The notes: generated from the letters alone by a model not told the origin. Positions 46,245-59,596 are shown, counted from the first letter of the stretch. The stretch is 64,000 nt of DNA from Boswellia sacra (GCA_013180625.2 SNVD02002702.1:806001-870000), one strand, 5' to 3'. Numbers and translations: made by a program.

Positions 46245-48142
46245 TTGGATTGGACCTCTCATCATTGTGAGAGTCTATGACATCAATCCATCCGAAACAG
46301 CAAGCTGGTTCTAATATCAGCAGCAATAGTCATACCCAAACCAAACTACAAGTCCGAACGAGGGTTGTTTTCTTAATTTCCACAGGTGGCATTGGTAATG
46401 GTTACATTTCATTTGTCACCCGCAATCCAAATGCCAACGTAACCTAACAGAAACTCTGCGTGGATTTGCTTCTTCCCAAGTACATATTTTTTTGTCAAGG
46501 TAGGATCATCATCAGATTAATTAAGTTGTAACTATATATATAGTTTACTATTCAGAATTTTTTTTTAAGGTAAATATATGATGTCGGAGCATGGTAATTC
46601 ATGATTCAAAATGCGGCATCGTTAGGTTGGTTGCCAATGATTGAACAGAATCACAACCTTAGTGGTGATGCATGCGTTGGAAAACCCTTAACAATTGCAA
46701 AATTACACAATGCTGCTTTTCCAAATGCCATCCGAGAATTACAAAGCAAATGAAACGGATATTGGAAACAGAATTAATAATCCTAAGTAAATTGTTTGTT
46801 TTGAATTTCACGGCAAGTGGTAGGTCGACTGCTTGCTTTGGGGCCTAATTCATCACCATTTGTAAGATCTTATCTCCTTATTCTAAGATTGCGGATTATG
46901 TTGGTTTGATTTTAGAAAACTCTTCATCTGGACAATTGTCTAGACATAAGAGTGAGCTATGAAGGATTAGATTGGACCTCTCTTTAATGGATTTTCTAAA
47001 CTTGTTCAGTAATGGCCAATGGTTAACCTCTGATACTTAGCAGTGGACTTGAATTGGGCTTTGTACTTCATGAACTTGGTGAATTTCAATTCTTGAATCT
47101 CAGGCATGGCTGCATATTACGGTGCAGACGGTAGTGTCATCGTGAGATCAACTTCTCCTTTGATATAACCTTTATCAAGATTTATTTTTCTGCATTATCA
47201 TATTGCATTTTATGCTTTATTTGATTTCTATTCCTGAAGGGGAAGTGTTTAACCCTCGGAACTTCCTGCATCAACAAGATCAATCATCCAATATACCAAT
47301 GTAGTGGCTCTAATTTCAATATATTTCTCATATATACCCCTCATAATCAACTTTTTGCTATATTTGAAATAAAAAAAATTGACCAATCTTAAATCAATAC
47401 TAAATGGCTTACATATGAACTTGGCATGTTTGCTTAACATAGTGAACATCCGCTTATATTTTATGATGTATATTTATTATCTATGTTCGAGTTTCATTTT
47501 ATTAGAGAGAATTCACTAAATAAGTTTGTAAAAATGTCTGTGAATAAAAATAATTTAATGAAGAATTAATGTTCATTACTATAAGCTTATGTTTTTGAAA
47601 GAATGAAATTAAACACGAGGCTTTTTACTCCAAATTCCTCCATGTGCAACCCCAAGCTCGTCTTCTAAGGTGAAAGTTGAAATTAATAAGTTTCTCTTCA
47701 TGGTAGGTGTTTCTGTAGAGAACTTGGTGCCTGCTTCATAGAACAAAATAGTGTATGCAGCTGTCCATGTCTTCCCAATTTTAAATTTATGACAAGGATT
47801 GAGAACAGAGAAGATGATTTGAAAAAAGTTATATTGATTAAATTAATGATCAATCATATTACGTGAAATCCATTTATGAACAATCACAATTTAAAAACAG
47901 GCCAGTTTTGCCAATCAGAAATAATGAATAACCAATTGAAAACTAATGAAGTAACCATGTAGTGGAATAACTGACTTAAACTTGATCGTCAACCAAAAAA
48001 TACAATGTATGAAACATAACTTAAATTGAAAAACATGAATAACACAAAAAGGTCCAAATAATACAAAGCAAATAAAAATGAGAAGAAGAAGAGAGACTTC
48101 ATTTGTTTCACATTTGAGTTGGCTTTGCCGGCTCCAAAGGAA
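46245..48142. repeat. 3' flank of TNL-D
   Basis: From about 46810 the sequence aligns with 8930-9950 (3' flank of A), with some D-specific DNA (about 47095-47340 and 47450-47560). It forms the left part of the D-E copy of the segmental duplication. No gene is visible. Confidence 0.6.
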
Positions 48143-51100
48143 TTAGAAATATTTCAACCTCTTGGGCTGCGGTTCCTCATCCTTGTCATCCACCTCAACA
48201 GGATTAAAATTTCTGCTAGTCCCTTCCAACACCATTGCTTCCTCTTCATCTTCCAACACCTCAACAGCATTAAAATCTCTGCTGGTCCCTTCCATTGGAT
48301 CCCCACAATCAGCTGGTTCCTCTTCTTCGCCCTCCAACTCCACAACCTCAATAGAGTTAATACCTCTGCTGGTTTCTTCCCTTGCCTCGCCACAATCAAG
48401 GGCATACAATAAGTGGACGCCACACTTCTTCACGTTGCAAGACTCAATCCTCCGAAGATAAATATCCACAATGGAGAATTCAAAGGATGCCTTAATATTG
48501 AAATTTGAATCAACATCGACGTAATCTCGTGGGTGCCACGCATTCAGTTTGTCATGCTCTTTAAAATAATATCCAATAAACACATGATCTGACCCTATCA
48601 CTTCATTTCTATCATCATAACCATCCACATTATAAGAGCGAAAATATGCCATGCGGTTTTTTTCCTTTACCTCCTTCGCTTTTTGTTGTACGGGTACAGC
48701 AAATCCAGGAACTTTTTTGAAAGTCAAAGAAGTGACAGTCTTGAAATTCTATAACAACACACATGGCGACACCAAGATAGTTGTTTTTGAACCAACCTGG
48801 TTGCAGCTCTATAAGAAGCTTCGATCCCGTCCTTCGAAAGCAAAACCACTCTGGAATGTCATATCCAGGAAAACAGATAGAGGAAATCGTTTGCCAACAA
48901 AGCCGCTGTATCAAAAAAGCGTCATGTATTATAGTTTTAAATCAAACTTAAAAAGGTACACGTAAATGACATCATGTAATATAAGAGAGATACCTTATGA
49001 CGAAGTCTCAATAAGGACTCTTCCACGCTATTCCAGAGCTCATTCCGGTCTAGTTGGCAACACTCCATGAGGTTAACTTTTTGCATCCCCAATATAGATT
49101 GAAAAAGAAATGATAAATTTGATGTTGATTTCAGCGATGAGCAATTGTGCGCTATGATAGTTTCACAGCATGGTAGTTCTGTTAAGGATTGAAGATTCTC
49201 GCAAAAACTTAAATTTAGAGTGTCCAAATTGTAAAGGTCTTTGATGCTGGCTGGAATGCTCTCAAATTTGTTTCTGCTGAGAGATAACCATCTTAGAGAG
49301 GATAACCGGCCTAGACTTTCAGGTAACTTTGTGATTCCGCAGTTATCTAGAAGTAAATTCGACAATGAGCTCAAGCCTGATAAAGGAGGCAATACCAAAC
49401 CCACCGACTCAAGACCGGACCCTTACATCTTCTGTAGTCTAGTTCAACAAGATTTTTTAAATGTACTATCGACGATGGTACTTCCCTTGTGGCACTCTGA
49501 TAGGCTCTTAGCTCCACCAAAGCTTCTAAACTTCCTAAATTGTCAGGCAGTCTTTCATGTTTTGAACATTCATTGAGAACAAGATGCTGAAGACATTTCA
49601 ATTGACAAAAGCTATCTGGCAAACTCTCAAACCTTTTACAGCGATGAAGAGCCAATGTAACTAGTCTTGATGGATATTCAATCAAGGGCAATTTCTTTAT
49701 TGCAGTTCCATCTAAATATAAGCTTTTCACATTACATGGAATTTTTGGAGCCTTCTTGAGATTGGAGCAGCCAGAGAGAAGAACATCTGTAAGAGATTTT
49801 GAATGAAAACCAGTCGGAAGCCTTCTAAGCGTTTTGCAATAACTCAGATCCAGTATAACAAGCTCCCGAAGATTCTGAACCGAAGAAGTGATCTTAAACA
49901 ACCTTGTACATCCTACTAGAATCAACTCTCGAAGATTGATGGCCTTTGAGAGATTTGGGATCTTTCTGAGACACTTGGAGTGACTAAGGTTAATGTGTTT
50001 CAACTTAACAAGATGCTGTAAGAAAGGAAAGAAATGACCAACTCAACTTAGCATCTATTAATGCACATATTTATAAATTGCAAAATAAAGAAAACCCTAT
50101 GAATATCAACATGTATACTTGGACACCATTCCAAAGTCGTTTGACTTTGCTACGAGGCATATGAAGTCTAACAAGATTCTCGGCATGAAAAAATGATGGT
50201 AATGATTTCGTTGGATATCCGTTCCAGCCAAAGCATGTTAGCTTAGTGGGAAAAGATACAAGGGCTACAACACCATGCAACTTACTCTCTCCGTAGTTTG
50301 AATTGTATACTTCAAACACTCTCAGATTAGGCATCTTCGCAAAAACAAAAGGATCTAAAGTAATATCTCTCATTTTAGACATTTCCAAGTATATGCCTTG
50401 AATTGTTCCACTGTGTTAATCCAGAAGAATTGATAAGTTAGTATTATACATATTTAGTACTCAAATAATATAAAATAATAATTCCTTTTCTCTACTTTGT
50501 TTCCATAATATTTCCGTGTAAGACATCTTGTATAAATATCCACCTGATTAGTGACCCCTTTACTATCTAAGCTAGCATATATATGGTAAAAGAGAAAGGA
50601 CCAATTCTTCAAGCTAATATATATAAAAAATAAAAAAATAAAAATGCATATCTTGTATTCTCACCTTATTTTCTAATAACAAACTATGAATATCCTCATG
50701 ATGCCACAGACGACTGCGTTTTCTAGGATTATAGACACATTCTTGCTTGACAATTTGTTTGGCCATTTCTTGAAGCAAATCATGCATATTTATCTCATCA
50801 TTAGATATAGTTATGAGAGATTTATCAATGAGATTAGTTAATCCAATCTGTGCGGAGAAACCGCTGGCATCTAGATTGTTTTTTACAAGACAACTCCTCC
50901 AACCTTTAAAGAAGCATGCAATATCCAAAAATATATTCCTCTCTTCATAATCTAAGCCATCGTAACTTATCTTCAGCACCTTTTGCATATCTTGATGAGG
51001 AGATTTATCCAATTTCTCCATTTCACTTTCCCAATCTTTTTTTGTCTTACCAAGTAGGCAAGAACCTAAAACTTTAAGAGCTAACGGAACACCTTTGGTA

Positions 51101-52788
51101 TATGTTACTATTTTGTTTGATAGCTCCATGTAATCTTCAGAAAGATGATTTTGTCTAAAGGCATGCTTCCCAAAAAGTTGAAGTGCATCATGATCACATA
51201 ATCCCTTAAGTTCATATATATTAGCATCATTCAAACCACAACATTTAAGCACCTGTTTATTCCTTGTTGTAATGATGATGCGACTTCCTAGACCCAAGCG
51301 ATAAAGATCTCCAATTAACTTTTCTATTTGTTCAAAACAAGTCACATCATCAAAAACTATGAGAACCTTCTTACGACAAAGCCTTTCTATTGTGAAAAAA
51401 TTTCCTATATTCGAATGTGTATCCTCCAATATCATAGAAATAAATTCTTGTCTCATGTAAGTTAATTCACTGTTTTTCTCAGATTCCTCTCTAACATTCT
51501 CAGCAAAATAAGAACTTTCAAAATGACTTAAAAGTTTATTGAACATAGCTCGGGCAATTGTTGTCTTGCCTTCATCGCCAATACCCCAAATTCCTACGAT
51601 GCCAATACCATTTAATTCATTGCACAATAAAGATTCAACTTTTTGGATTCTTAATTCTACTCCAACCAGGCCCTTGTTATTACTTGGAGACAATTTCTTG
51701 AGTCTCTTCAAAATATCCTGGACAGTTACATCAATAACTACAGATTCAGGCCTAAAAGGTAGAAAAAAATAAGTTAGTAATAAACACATAAAAATAAGAC
51801 TGCATACATATCCACGCTGATATAATGAATATTTACATCACTTAAAATTTATCAGGAAAAGTAGGCCACTAATTCCTCCATTTTTGAAGATGAGATTTTT
51901 TTTAAAGTTAATTAATAAAAATTCTTTTTTGAATTAATTAATTAGATCTACATTAGTTGTATATATGAGAGGAAATGAATCAAAGATCTTCTTGGACTTC
52001 TAGTAAATCTTGTCAAAACAAGAAAACAGATTTAATTTTGAAGGAGTAAGATAGAAATTAGAAAGATGATCAGGAAACCAGGATGTTAACAACAGCGATC
52101 TTGTTGGATTTTTATATCTATCTCACAATAAATTAATGAAATAAATTAGCGTAAAAATTTGATTATAAATCTCTGCGAGAAAATCATGTCATTTATTCCT
52201 TTTCAATTCACTTTGATTATGAGAAACTTTTCAATTCACTTATTAAAAAAAAAAATTGCGAAGAGTAGCAAATTCTACAAGAATTAACACTTACGTTTCA
52301 CCATTTGAAGTCCAGCCAGATAGATTGGCTGCTTCCTTCAAAGCAGCTTTCCATCTCTGTAGCTGGTCCAATCTCTGTGCAAAACGTTCAGAAAGCTTGG
52401 CAAATGCATCCCCAAAAGCTGCAGTCTGATTTCTTACATGTGATGGATCCACGTTATAGAAAACCGGGATTACGATCTGTCCGTACGTCCTCTTGCATTC
52501 AAGGATGTGTTCAAGTTCTTCAAGGCACCATCTGGAGGCTGCATAATTTTCTGAGAAAACGATGACCGAAACCTTTGATGCTTTAATTGTGTGCAAAAGA
52601 GATGACGAAATTTCGTCTCCTCTGACAAGTTGGTTATCAATGGATGTTTCAATCTTCTTGCGACACAGAGCTGCATGAAGGTGGCTTGTAAAATTGTTCC
52701 GAGTGTCCTCGCCTCTGAAACTGAGGAAAACGTCATACTTCAATTAAAGAGTGGCGGAAGATGAAGAATAAGAAGCCATTATCATCAT
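48143..52788 (-). pseudogene. TNL-D: full-length but multiply broken TIR-NB-LRR
   Basis: Exons by comparison with C: 52788-52295, 51751-50665, about 50410-50119, 50015-48994 and 48905-48143. Lesions: TAA at 52746-52744, about 14 codons after the first ATG (C and A read CAA there); loss of three G at the exon 3 acceptor, so the next AG (AACACAG|TGG) starts the exon out of phase; about 5 extra bases (CCGGT on the minus strand) near 49414-49420 in the LRR exon, making that exon 1022 nt against 1017 in C; and an extra base in exon 5 near 48660. The P-loop reads GIGDEGKTT where A has GIGGVGKTT; this still fits GxxxxGK[T/S]. Kinase-2, GVPLALKVLG and NMHDLLQEM are intact. The TIR, NB exon and introns are nearly identical to A, so D shows what A looked like before its deletion. 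Confidence 0.9.
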
Positions 52789-53727
52789 CCAACGATGAGA
52801 GTTTTTTCAGATTAGTAAAGAAACTGCAGAAATAAACTCGAAAAATACTAAACTTTTGAATTTAATAGAGAAAACATGCAAGGAGTTTAATTCTACTAAT
52901 TGAACTTGAGAAATTCACAAACAGGAGAATTCAGAGCTAGCCCTGATGACCAAATCCAACTGAAGATCCAGACAATTGTGTGAGAGACTCTTCAAATCAG
53001 TAAAGAAAGCTGTAGGCTAGTAGTAATTATTTCACATATCAGGGGCCTTCCATGAAGCTTCCTTTCAATTATATTGCTAGTAAAAAGAAGCAGTGACTTG
53101 TCCTTTAAGCCACGTCATTGACTAACTGAAAGATGCCTTGAGGAGTCAATCCCTTTCTGACCGATGAAATTAATACCATTTCTGCACTTATTGAGCGTCC
53201 ATCACTGCAGTCTGTCTCTGAGTAAATAATTGTGTGCCAATAATTTTTCATGAAAATGTAATTGCAGGATTGGAGGACTCATTAATCGAGCAACTTTTCT
53301 TTTTGCTATTTCTCTGGAGCTTCCATGAAGCCTTTTTTAACTTTCAAATATGTCAGTTAACTTTCAATTAATACAGCTTTCAACTTTCAATTATCTATGG
53401 CACTTCTACTCTCGTATTTATACTTTTAGAGTATTCAGTTTCAATGAAATTGTTACCTGCATGTATGACGCCTTTTCTTTCACGTAACTGATGAAACTGC
53501 GTTGTGAACAAGAAAGAGCAAAATTTGAATTAAATGAAAAGACTTTAGGTGTTGAAAAGGAAAGGACGACTTAGATAAATGAAAATATTTGGAGAGAAAA
53601 TAGCAATTTTTTTCTTCAACTGAGTATTAAGGATAAGGCTCAGTTCACACGTAGGGTTCACAATATATTAATTATTAGTAGACCAAGTATGTGTGTGCTT
53701 ACATATGTACATACAACATATGTACAT

Positions 53728-53734
<7 letters not shown>
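52789..53734. other. 5' flank of TNL-D
   Basis: Nearly identical to the 5' flank of A (11606-12560) apart from small indels. No separate gene is visible. Confidence 0.55.

Positions 53735-53796
<62 letters not shown>
53735..53796. repeat. (TA)n microsatellite
   Basis: Pure TA run of about 62 bp at the position paralogous to the 440-bp TA/TATG tract at 12560-13005. Confidence 0.9.
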
Positions 53797-53797
<1 letters not shown>

Positions 53798-54744
53798 CTT
53801 GTACTTATAGATCTATATAACATTATAATACTTATATTGAACTAAGTTCTGAAGGGGTCTTATCAATCGAATTAGTGAAACCTTACAGTCTATTTAGTGA
53901 TTGGAAAGGAAAATTAAGGCTCTGTTCTTTTATGAATCCAAATCCTGTTTTCTGTTCTGCATATTTTCTAATACAATTTACACTCAATCTCAACCACATA
54001 TCATTTTTAAAATTCAAAATAATTCAAAATCAACCATATATTTCTAAATTCAATTGAAAACAAAAATACTGGATTCATAAAAGAATACACCCTAACTTAT
54101 CCTATCGACGATTTCGATCTATTCTAAAATTTTATCACCAGTGCATCGCCAGTCGTATTTTCATGCCTCTTTCCCATCTTCCCAATCTAATTGCATATCC
54201 TAATTCCTGAAATGAATATAGTTGCTTTTGAAAGAGAAATCATCATTTGCTTGGACAAGTTTCATACCAATAGCAAATACCACAATTTACAAATGTCCCT
54301 GTTTCAAAGTTGATTAATAATAATCCTCTAGGCAAGAAAATAACAACGATTTCAATTCATCATGTTTTACAAAAGTTGATTAAATTATGCCACTGTTAAT
54401 TTACTCCATTTTACTGTATATAATTAGATGAAAAATTACTAGTAATTAAATTTTAATTTAATGGTTCAATTCAACCTAATCTTTTTAAAAAAACAAAAAT
54501 GAACTTGAAGTCTATTTTATGATTGATTTTTAACATGTAATATACCATTATATAAGCAGCTTGAGCCCGTAATAATTAATGGTTCGAGGGGTGTCAAATT
54601 GCTTAGAATTATTAGTTTATAGCCACCTAAAGATATCGATATTTAACATGTATCTTTCAGTTGGGCGACTGATTTTGTCTTGAATTCAATTCGGTTGAAC
54701 TGAGTGATTTCAACTTAGGTATGTGGAAGCATTAATACGGAAGG

Positions 54745-55303
54745 GGAGTTCTATTGAGCTCCCAATTTTTATCTCATTAGCCTCCCCCTCTAATTAATAA
54801 AGATATATTAAAATATTTTCAAATAATATTTTATTACATCTAACTTAAATCTTAAATACTTTCACGATATCCTTATTTATATTATTTGATTTTAATGGTA
54901 TTTGACTTTTTTTCTTCAATTTAACCTTAATTAAATCATTATTTGATGTAGCATTTGAATTTTTTTTAAATATTCTTTCATCACTTAGAGTTCAAAAAAT
55001 AATGTCACGAATGAAAAAAAATTATCTATGTTTTTAAAGTAAAAAATTGTATCCCTTATGTTACTAAATTCTCTAATCAATTAAATTATTTCTTAGTTGT
55101 AGCCTTTGAAAGAGAATAAATAACTAAATTATATACATAGAATCGGCTAACAGAGAAAGAAAGAATTGTCAGACTATTAAACATTAATTACCATATTTAT
55201 TGCAATTTTCATCATTAATTACCTCATTTATTACAAATTTATCCTTATTTAATTTTAAAATAGGATTTAAAGAGATAAAAAATAAAGGTTTAATAGAACT
55301 ACT
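54745..55303. mobile_element. AT-rich MITE family, copy 5
   Basis: It is the paralogue of copy 1 without the 122-bp tandem duplication. Left GGAGTTCTATTGAGCTCC; reverse complement of right GAGTAGTTCTATTAAACC. It was carried along with the segmental duplication. Confidence 0.6.
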
Positions 55304-55869
55304 CATACATAAACATGGGTTGGTCTGCTTGATACTCATTGTACGTAAACTCTCACAAACCGATTCATAATTCTTACTATAAGATCAATCATATACATTC
55401 TAAAATTTATCTGAAAATCTTGCATGTAAAATGATTTGGTATAAATTTAACATGACCACGTTATTCATTAAGTCATCCATTTAATCCATTTGTCAATAAT
55501 TGATTAAATATATATGATTCCATTCTATAATGCGCATTGCTAGCATTTCAAGTTTCAACTTCCATCTAATGTCCCAAATCAATAAAAGAACCAAAACTAT
55601 CAACCAAATTACTATATCACTAAGTGTCGCTTCCTAGCTGACTAGTAGAATGACCCCAATTGATAAATTCTTCTAGATAAAAAATTAATTTCATGACAAT
55701 TTTTCGCTTCAGCATTAAGTTGTATATTTAATGTCTTAAGTGCCATTCCACTACTAGTTATTTTTAGTTCAAATTGTTACATTTTATACATATTCCAATA
55801 GGAAGATAGACAATTGCAAATATAAATAAAAGCATTATTATGACAATTAAACAAAAAAATTATAAAATA

Positions 55870-56158
55870 TGTTATTTGTGGTTTTGTCTTATTAGAATTT
55901 TAGGTGCACAATATAGGATTTATTTCTATATTAGAATTAAAACAAATTGAAATTTGTATCAAACTAAGAAGTTGAGTTTGATTGTAATTTGTTTTAATAG
56001 GATAATCTTGGTTACTCATAGTTTGACAAAGAAATTAAAATGGGAAGAGTTTTGATTATACTTCTAGTCTAGAAATCATTGTTAGGCTAGGAAAGAAACT
56101 CAAAGGCCTATATCAGAGTCTTGTTCATATGAGTGAAAAAATACAACAAAAAGAGAAA

Positions 56159-56198
<40 letters not shown>

Positions 56199-56673
56199 TT
56201 TCAGACACCTTGGAATAAAAAAGGTTGGCAACGTCTAGGAGTGATCTTGGAGTTTTGCAATTTGGATTCTCTTCGAAACAAAGATTATAAGTGTGGTATC
56301 CTTGGGGTGTTGTTAGAGAGTTAATCGTGTTAGAAATCTGGTGCCCGGTGAGTTCTTCTTGGTAAGTCTTTCATTAGAAGTGTATATCATAGATTGATGA
56401 TTATCTTAGGGTATATACATAAGAAGGCTGTAAGGTTTGAAATCCTTGTAATTGCTACTCATATTCTTGTTATTCTTCTTAATTGTTGATTGAAAACAAG
56501 TTGCTGCTGAGGTTTGCAAAGTGGATTTAGGCTAAATTGCCCGAACTACTATAAATCTGGTATCGCTTGTCTTATCTATTTTTTTATTGCTTTTTCTTGC
56601 TCGTTATTTCATCACAATCTTGTTAAGATCTTGGATTGAACGCTTCCACGAATAGCTCACAAAAGACACGACA
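55870..56673 (+). repeat. 5' LTR of gag/protease element, copy 2
   Basis: 804 bp. It contains a (GA)n microsatellite at about 56162-56195 that is longer than in copy 1, accounting for most of the length difference. Confidence 0.8.
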
Positions 56674-56707
56674 AACGGTATTAGAGCTTTGGTTCTTGAA
56701 TCTGAGA

Positions 56708-58910
56708 TGGCTACAACAAAATTTAAAATGGAACGGTTCAATGGCAAGGGTGATTTTAGTATTTGGCGTAGAAAGATGAAAGCCATACTAGTTTAGTAGA
56801 AGATGGCTTAGGCCTTGGGTGGTGAGAGTAAACTATCGACTACGTTGACTGAAGAGTTAAAACAAAAGATGTTAGAGACAACATATAGTTTAATTATTCT
56901 ACATTTGAGTGACAATGTGTGGAGATAGGTTTCGAAGGAGACAGTTGCAGCAGGGATTTGGTTGAAATTAGGGAGTTTATACATGACGAAATCTCTAACA
57001 AACCAAATATATTTGAAGATGAAGTTGTTTAGGTTCAAGATGCAAGAGGAAAAGAGCATTGATGATTTCAATAAAATAGTCATTGATTTGAAAAACATTG
57101 AGGAAAAGATAGATGAGGAAAATCAAGATGTCATCTTGTTGAATTCTTTACCAACGACGTATAATCAACTGAGAGATATCTTTTGATATGGCCGTGATTC
57201 TTTAACGATGGAAGAATTGGAAGCTGCGATTAGGTCCAAGAAGATGGAGTTAAAAGAGAGTAAACTATCAACTACGTTGACTGAAGAGCTAAAACAAAAG
57301 ATGTTAGAGACAACATATAGTTTAATTATTCTACATTTGAGTGACAATGTGTGGAGATAGGTTTTGAAGGAGACAGTTGCAGCAAGGATTTGATTGAAAT
57401 TAGAGAGTTTATACATGACGAAATCTCTAACAAATCGAATATATTTGAAGGTGAAGTTGTTTGGGTTCAAGATGCAAGAAGAAAAGAGCATTGATGATTT
57501 CAATAGAATAGTCATTGATCTGAAAAATATTGAGGAAAAGATCGATGAGGAAAATCAAGCTGTCATCTTGTTGAATTCTTTACCGACGACGTATAATCAA
57601 CTGAGAGATATCTTTTGATATGGTCGTGATTCTTTAACGATGGAAGAATTGGAACCTGCGATTAGGTCCAAGAAGATGGAGTTAAAAGAGAGTAAACTAT
57701 CGACTACGTTGACTGAAGAGATAAAACAAAAGATGTTAGAGACAACATATAGTTTAATTATTCTACATTTGAGTGACAATGTGTTGAGATAGGTTTCGAA
57801 GGAGACAGTTGCAGCAAAGGATTTGGTTGAAATTAGAGAGTTTATACATGACGAAATCTCTAACAAATTGAATATATTTGAAGGTGAAGTTGTTTGGGTT
57901 CAAGATGTAAGAGGAAAAGAGCATTGATGATTTCAATAGAATAGTCATTGATCTGAAAAAACATTGAGGAAAAGATTGATGAGGAAAATCAATCTGTCAT
58001 CTTGTTGAATTCTTTACCAACGACGTATAATCAACTGAGAGATATCTTTCGATATGGTCGTGATTCTTTAATGATGGAAGAATTAGAACCTGCGATTAGG
58101 TCGAATAAGATGGAGTTAAAAGCTGAAAAGAAGATATTGAGTACTAGGAGTAGTAATGAAGCACTAACTATTAAAGGCAACAATGGCAAGTACCAATTGT
58201 CATCTAAGAAGTTTGACAAATCAAATGTGAGTTGTCATCATTGTAAGAATTTGGGACATTTTTGAAAGGAGTGTTCGGAAAGATTGAAGCATCAAGGAGA
58301 TAGGAAGTCTGAGCATGGAGATGTGGCTTTTAAGGAATATGAATCTGGTGAGGTTTTGATATATTCGTTAATTGAAGGCCAAAAGGAATGGATTCTTAAT
58401 TCTAGATGTTCATTCCACATGTGTCCACATAGAGGGTGGTCTCAATCCTTTAACGACAAGGTGGAAGAAACTATTCTCCTTGGTAACAACAAGGCTTGCA
58501 AGATAGCCAGGGTTGGTTCAATCGAAGTCAAGAAGTTTGATGGCTATGATCGTGTCCTCAGTAATGTGAGGTATGTCCTTGAGTTGAGAAGGAATTAAAT
58601 TTCTCTTGGTGTGCTTGATTGTTTAGGATATGTAATCAAGATAGAGAATAGCTACATAAAAATTATTAAAGGTACTATGACTGTTATGAAGCATAAACTA
58701 AAAAATGTTATGTATTCTTTGATTGAGAATGAAGAAGCATCTAATATTAGTAATGGAAGAGAGAAATTTGAGCTTAAGGTAGAGCTTTTGGCAAATAAAT
58801 TAGTTCATGGTCAGAAAACTAGTGGAATAGATGAAGCACGACAAAAGCGGTATATGCAAAAGGTGTTGGCATGGTTTAATAGGATAGCTAGCAAGTTCAA
58901 GCATGGCTAG
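56708..58910 (+). pseudogene. Degenerate copia gag-protease frame (copy 2)
   Basis: It begins MATTKFKMERFNGKGDFSIW, with early stops. After the triplicated part, an open stretch 58002-58265 includes the zinc-knuckle CHHCKNLGHF, which then meets a TGA. Unlike copy 1 it keeps the Cys of the knuckle but loses the end. The protease region reads LNSRCSFHMCPH, with the catalytic Asp replaced by Asn (copy 1 has LDSGCSFHM). The frame continues to about 58910 and ends before integrase. Confidence 0.8.
56825..58120 (+). repeat. Three tandem copies of a 432-bp gag segment
   Basis: Units begin AGAGTAAACTATC at 56825, 57257 and 57689, an exact spacing of 432 bp. Copy 1 of the element has this segment once (about 16147-16580). 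432 is divisible by three, so the expansion itself keeps phase, but every unit carries stops (for example TTTTGA near 57183 and 57615). The third unit differs near its end (57960, an extra A) and leads into the unique remainder of gag. Confidence 0.92.
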
Positions 58911-59232
58911 GACTTGATCCAAATCAAATGGACTTAGTGCCCTAAGGGGTTGGTGGATAGCAGTAACTGAAACAGAGAAGAAAAGTTCAAAATCATATTT
59001 GAGGCAGTTGCGTACCCGCGCATGGTAAGTTATGCTCTTGCGCAAGGTAGGTTGCGCAAGTGTGACAGAAAAGTTGCACTCCTATGCATGCACAAACAAG
59101 GAATGGGTACATTTCAGATAGAAAGTTGGTGCTTCTGCACAACAACAGTTTTGCGTTTGCGTAATGACGTGAACTGGGAATCCTTCTTCAACGTGGAATC
59201 AACATGGTTAAAGATAAAACCAAGGTAGAGAT

Positions 59233-59596
59233 TGTTATTTGTGATTTTGTTTTATTAGAATATTAGGCAATATAGGATTTGTTTCTATATTAGAAATAAA
59301 ATAAATTGGAATTTGTATCATATTAGGAAGTTGAGTTTGATTGTAATTTATTTTAATGGGATATTCTTGGTTACTCATAGTTTGACAAGAAAACTAAAAT
59401 AGGAAAAGTTTTGATTATACTTCTAGTCTAGGAATCATTATTAGACTTGGAAAGAAACTCAAAGGCCTCTATAAGAGCCTTGTTCATATGAGTGAAAAAA
59501 TACAAGAAGAAGAGAAAAGAGAGAGAGAACATTTCAGACACCTTCAAATAAAGAAGGTCGGCAACGTGTAGGAGTGATCCAGGAGGTCCACAATTT
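59233..59596 (+). repeat. Truncated 3' LTR of gag/protease element, copy 2
   Basis: It starts TGTTATTTGTGATTTTG and aligns to the first ~360 bp of the 5' LTR. It is cut at the same position as copy 1. Confidence 0.75.

Larger units (their letters stand above)
55870..59596 (+). mobile_element. Non-autonomous Ty1/copia-like LTR element, gag plus protease only (copy 2)
   Basis: The paralogue of 15219-18073. 5' LTR 55870-56673 (TGTTATTTGTGG to ACGACA), a primer site decayed to CGGTATTAGAGC, gag and protease remnants, polypurine stretch CCAAGGTAGAGAT, then a 3' LTR from 59233 truncated near 59596 at the same place as in copy 1. It has no integrase or reverse transcriptase. It is longer than copy 1 because of a tandem triplication inside gag. 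The DNA after the truncated LTR matches that after 18073. Confidence 0.8.

Noticed and set aside
52270..52800. TNL-D TIR exon as a translatable frame from a TTG codon after the stop
   Set aside because: The frame after the TAA lacks an ATG before the TIR core; translation from TTG is not expected to give a normal TNL.
56825..58120. CRISPR-like array
   Set aside because: The repeat unit is 432 bp of gag with no spacer structure, and this is plant nuclear DNA.
56808..58219. Repeated minus-strand frames across the triplicated gag segment
   Set aside because: They are antisense to gag and recur only because the DNA is tandemly repeated.
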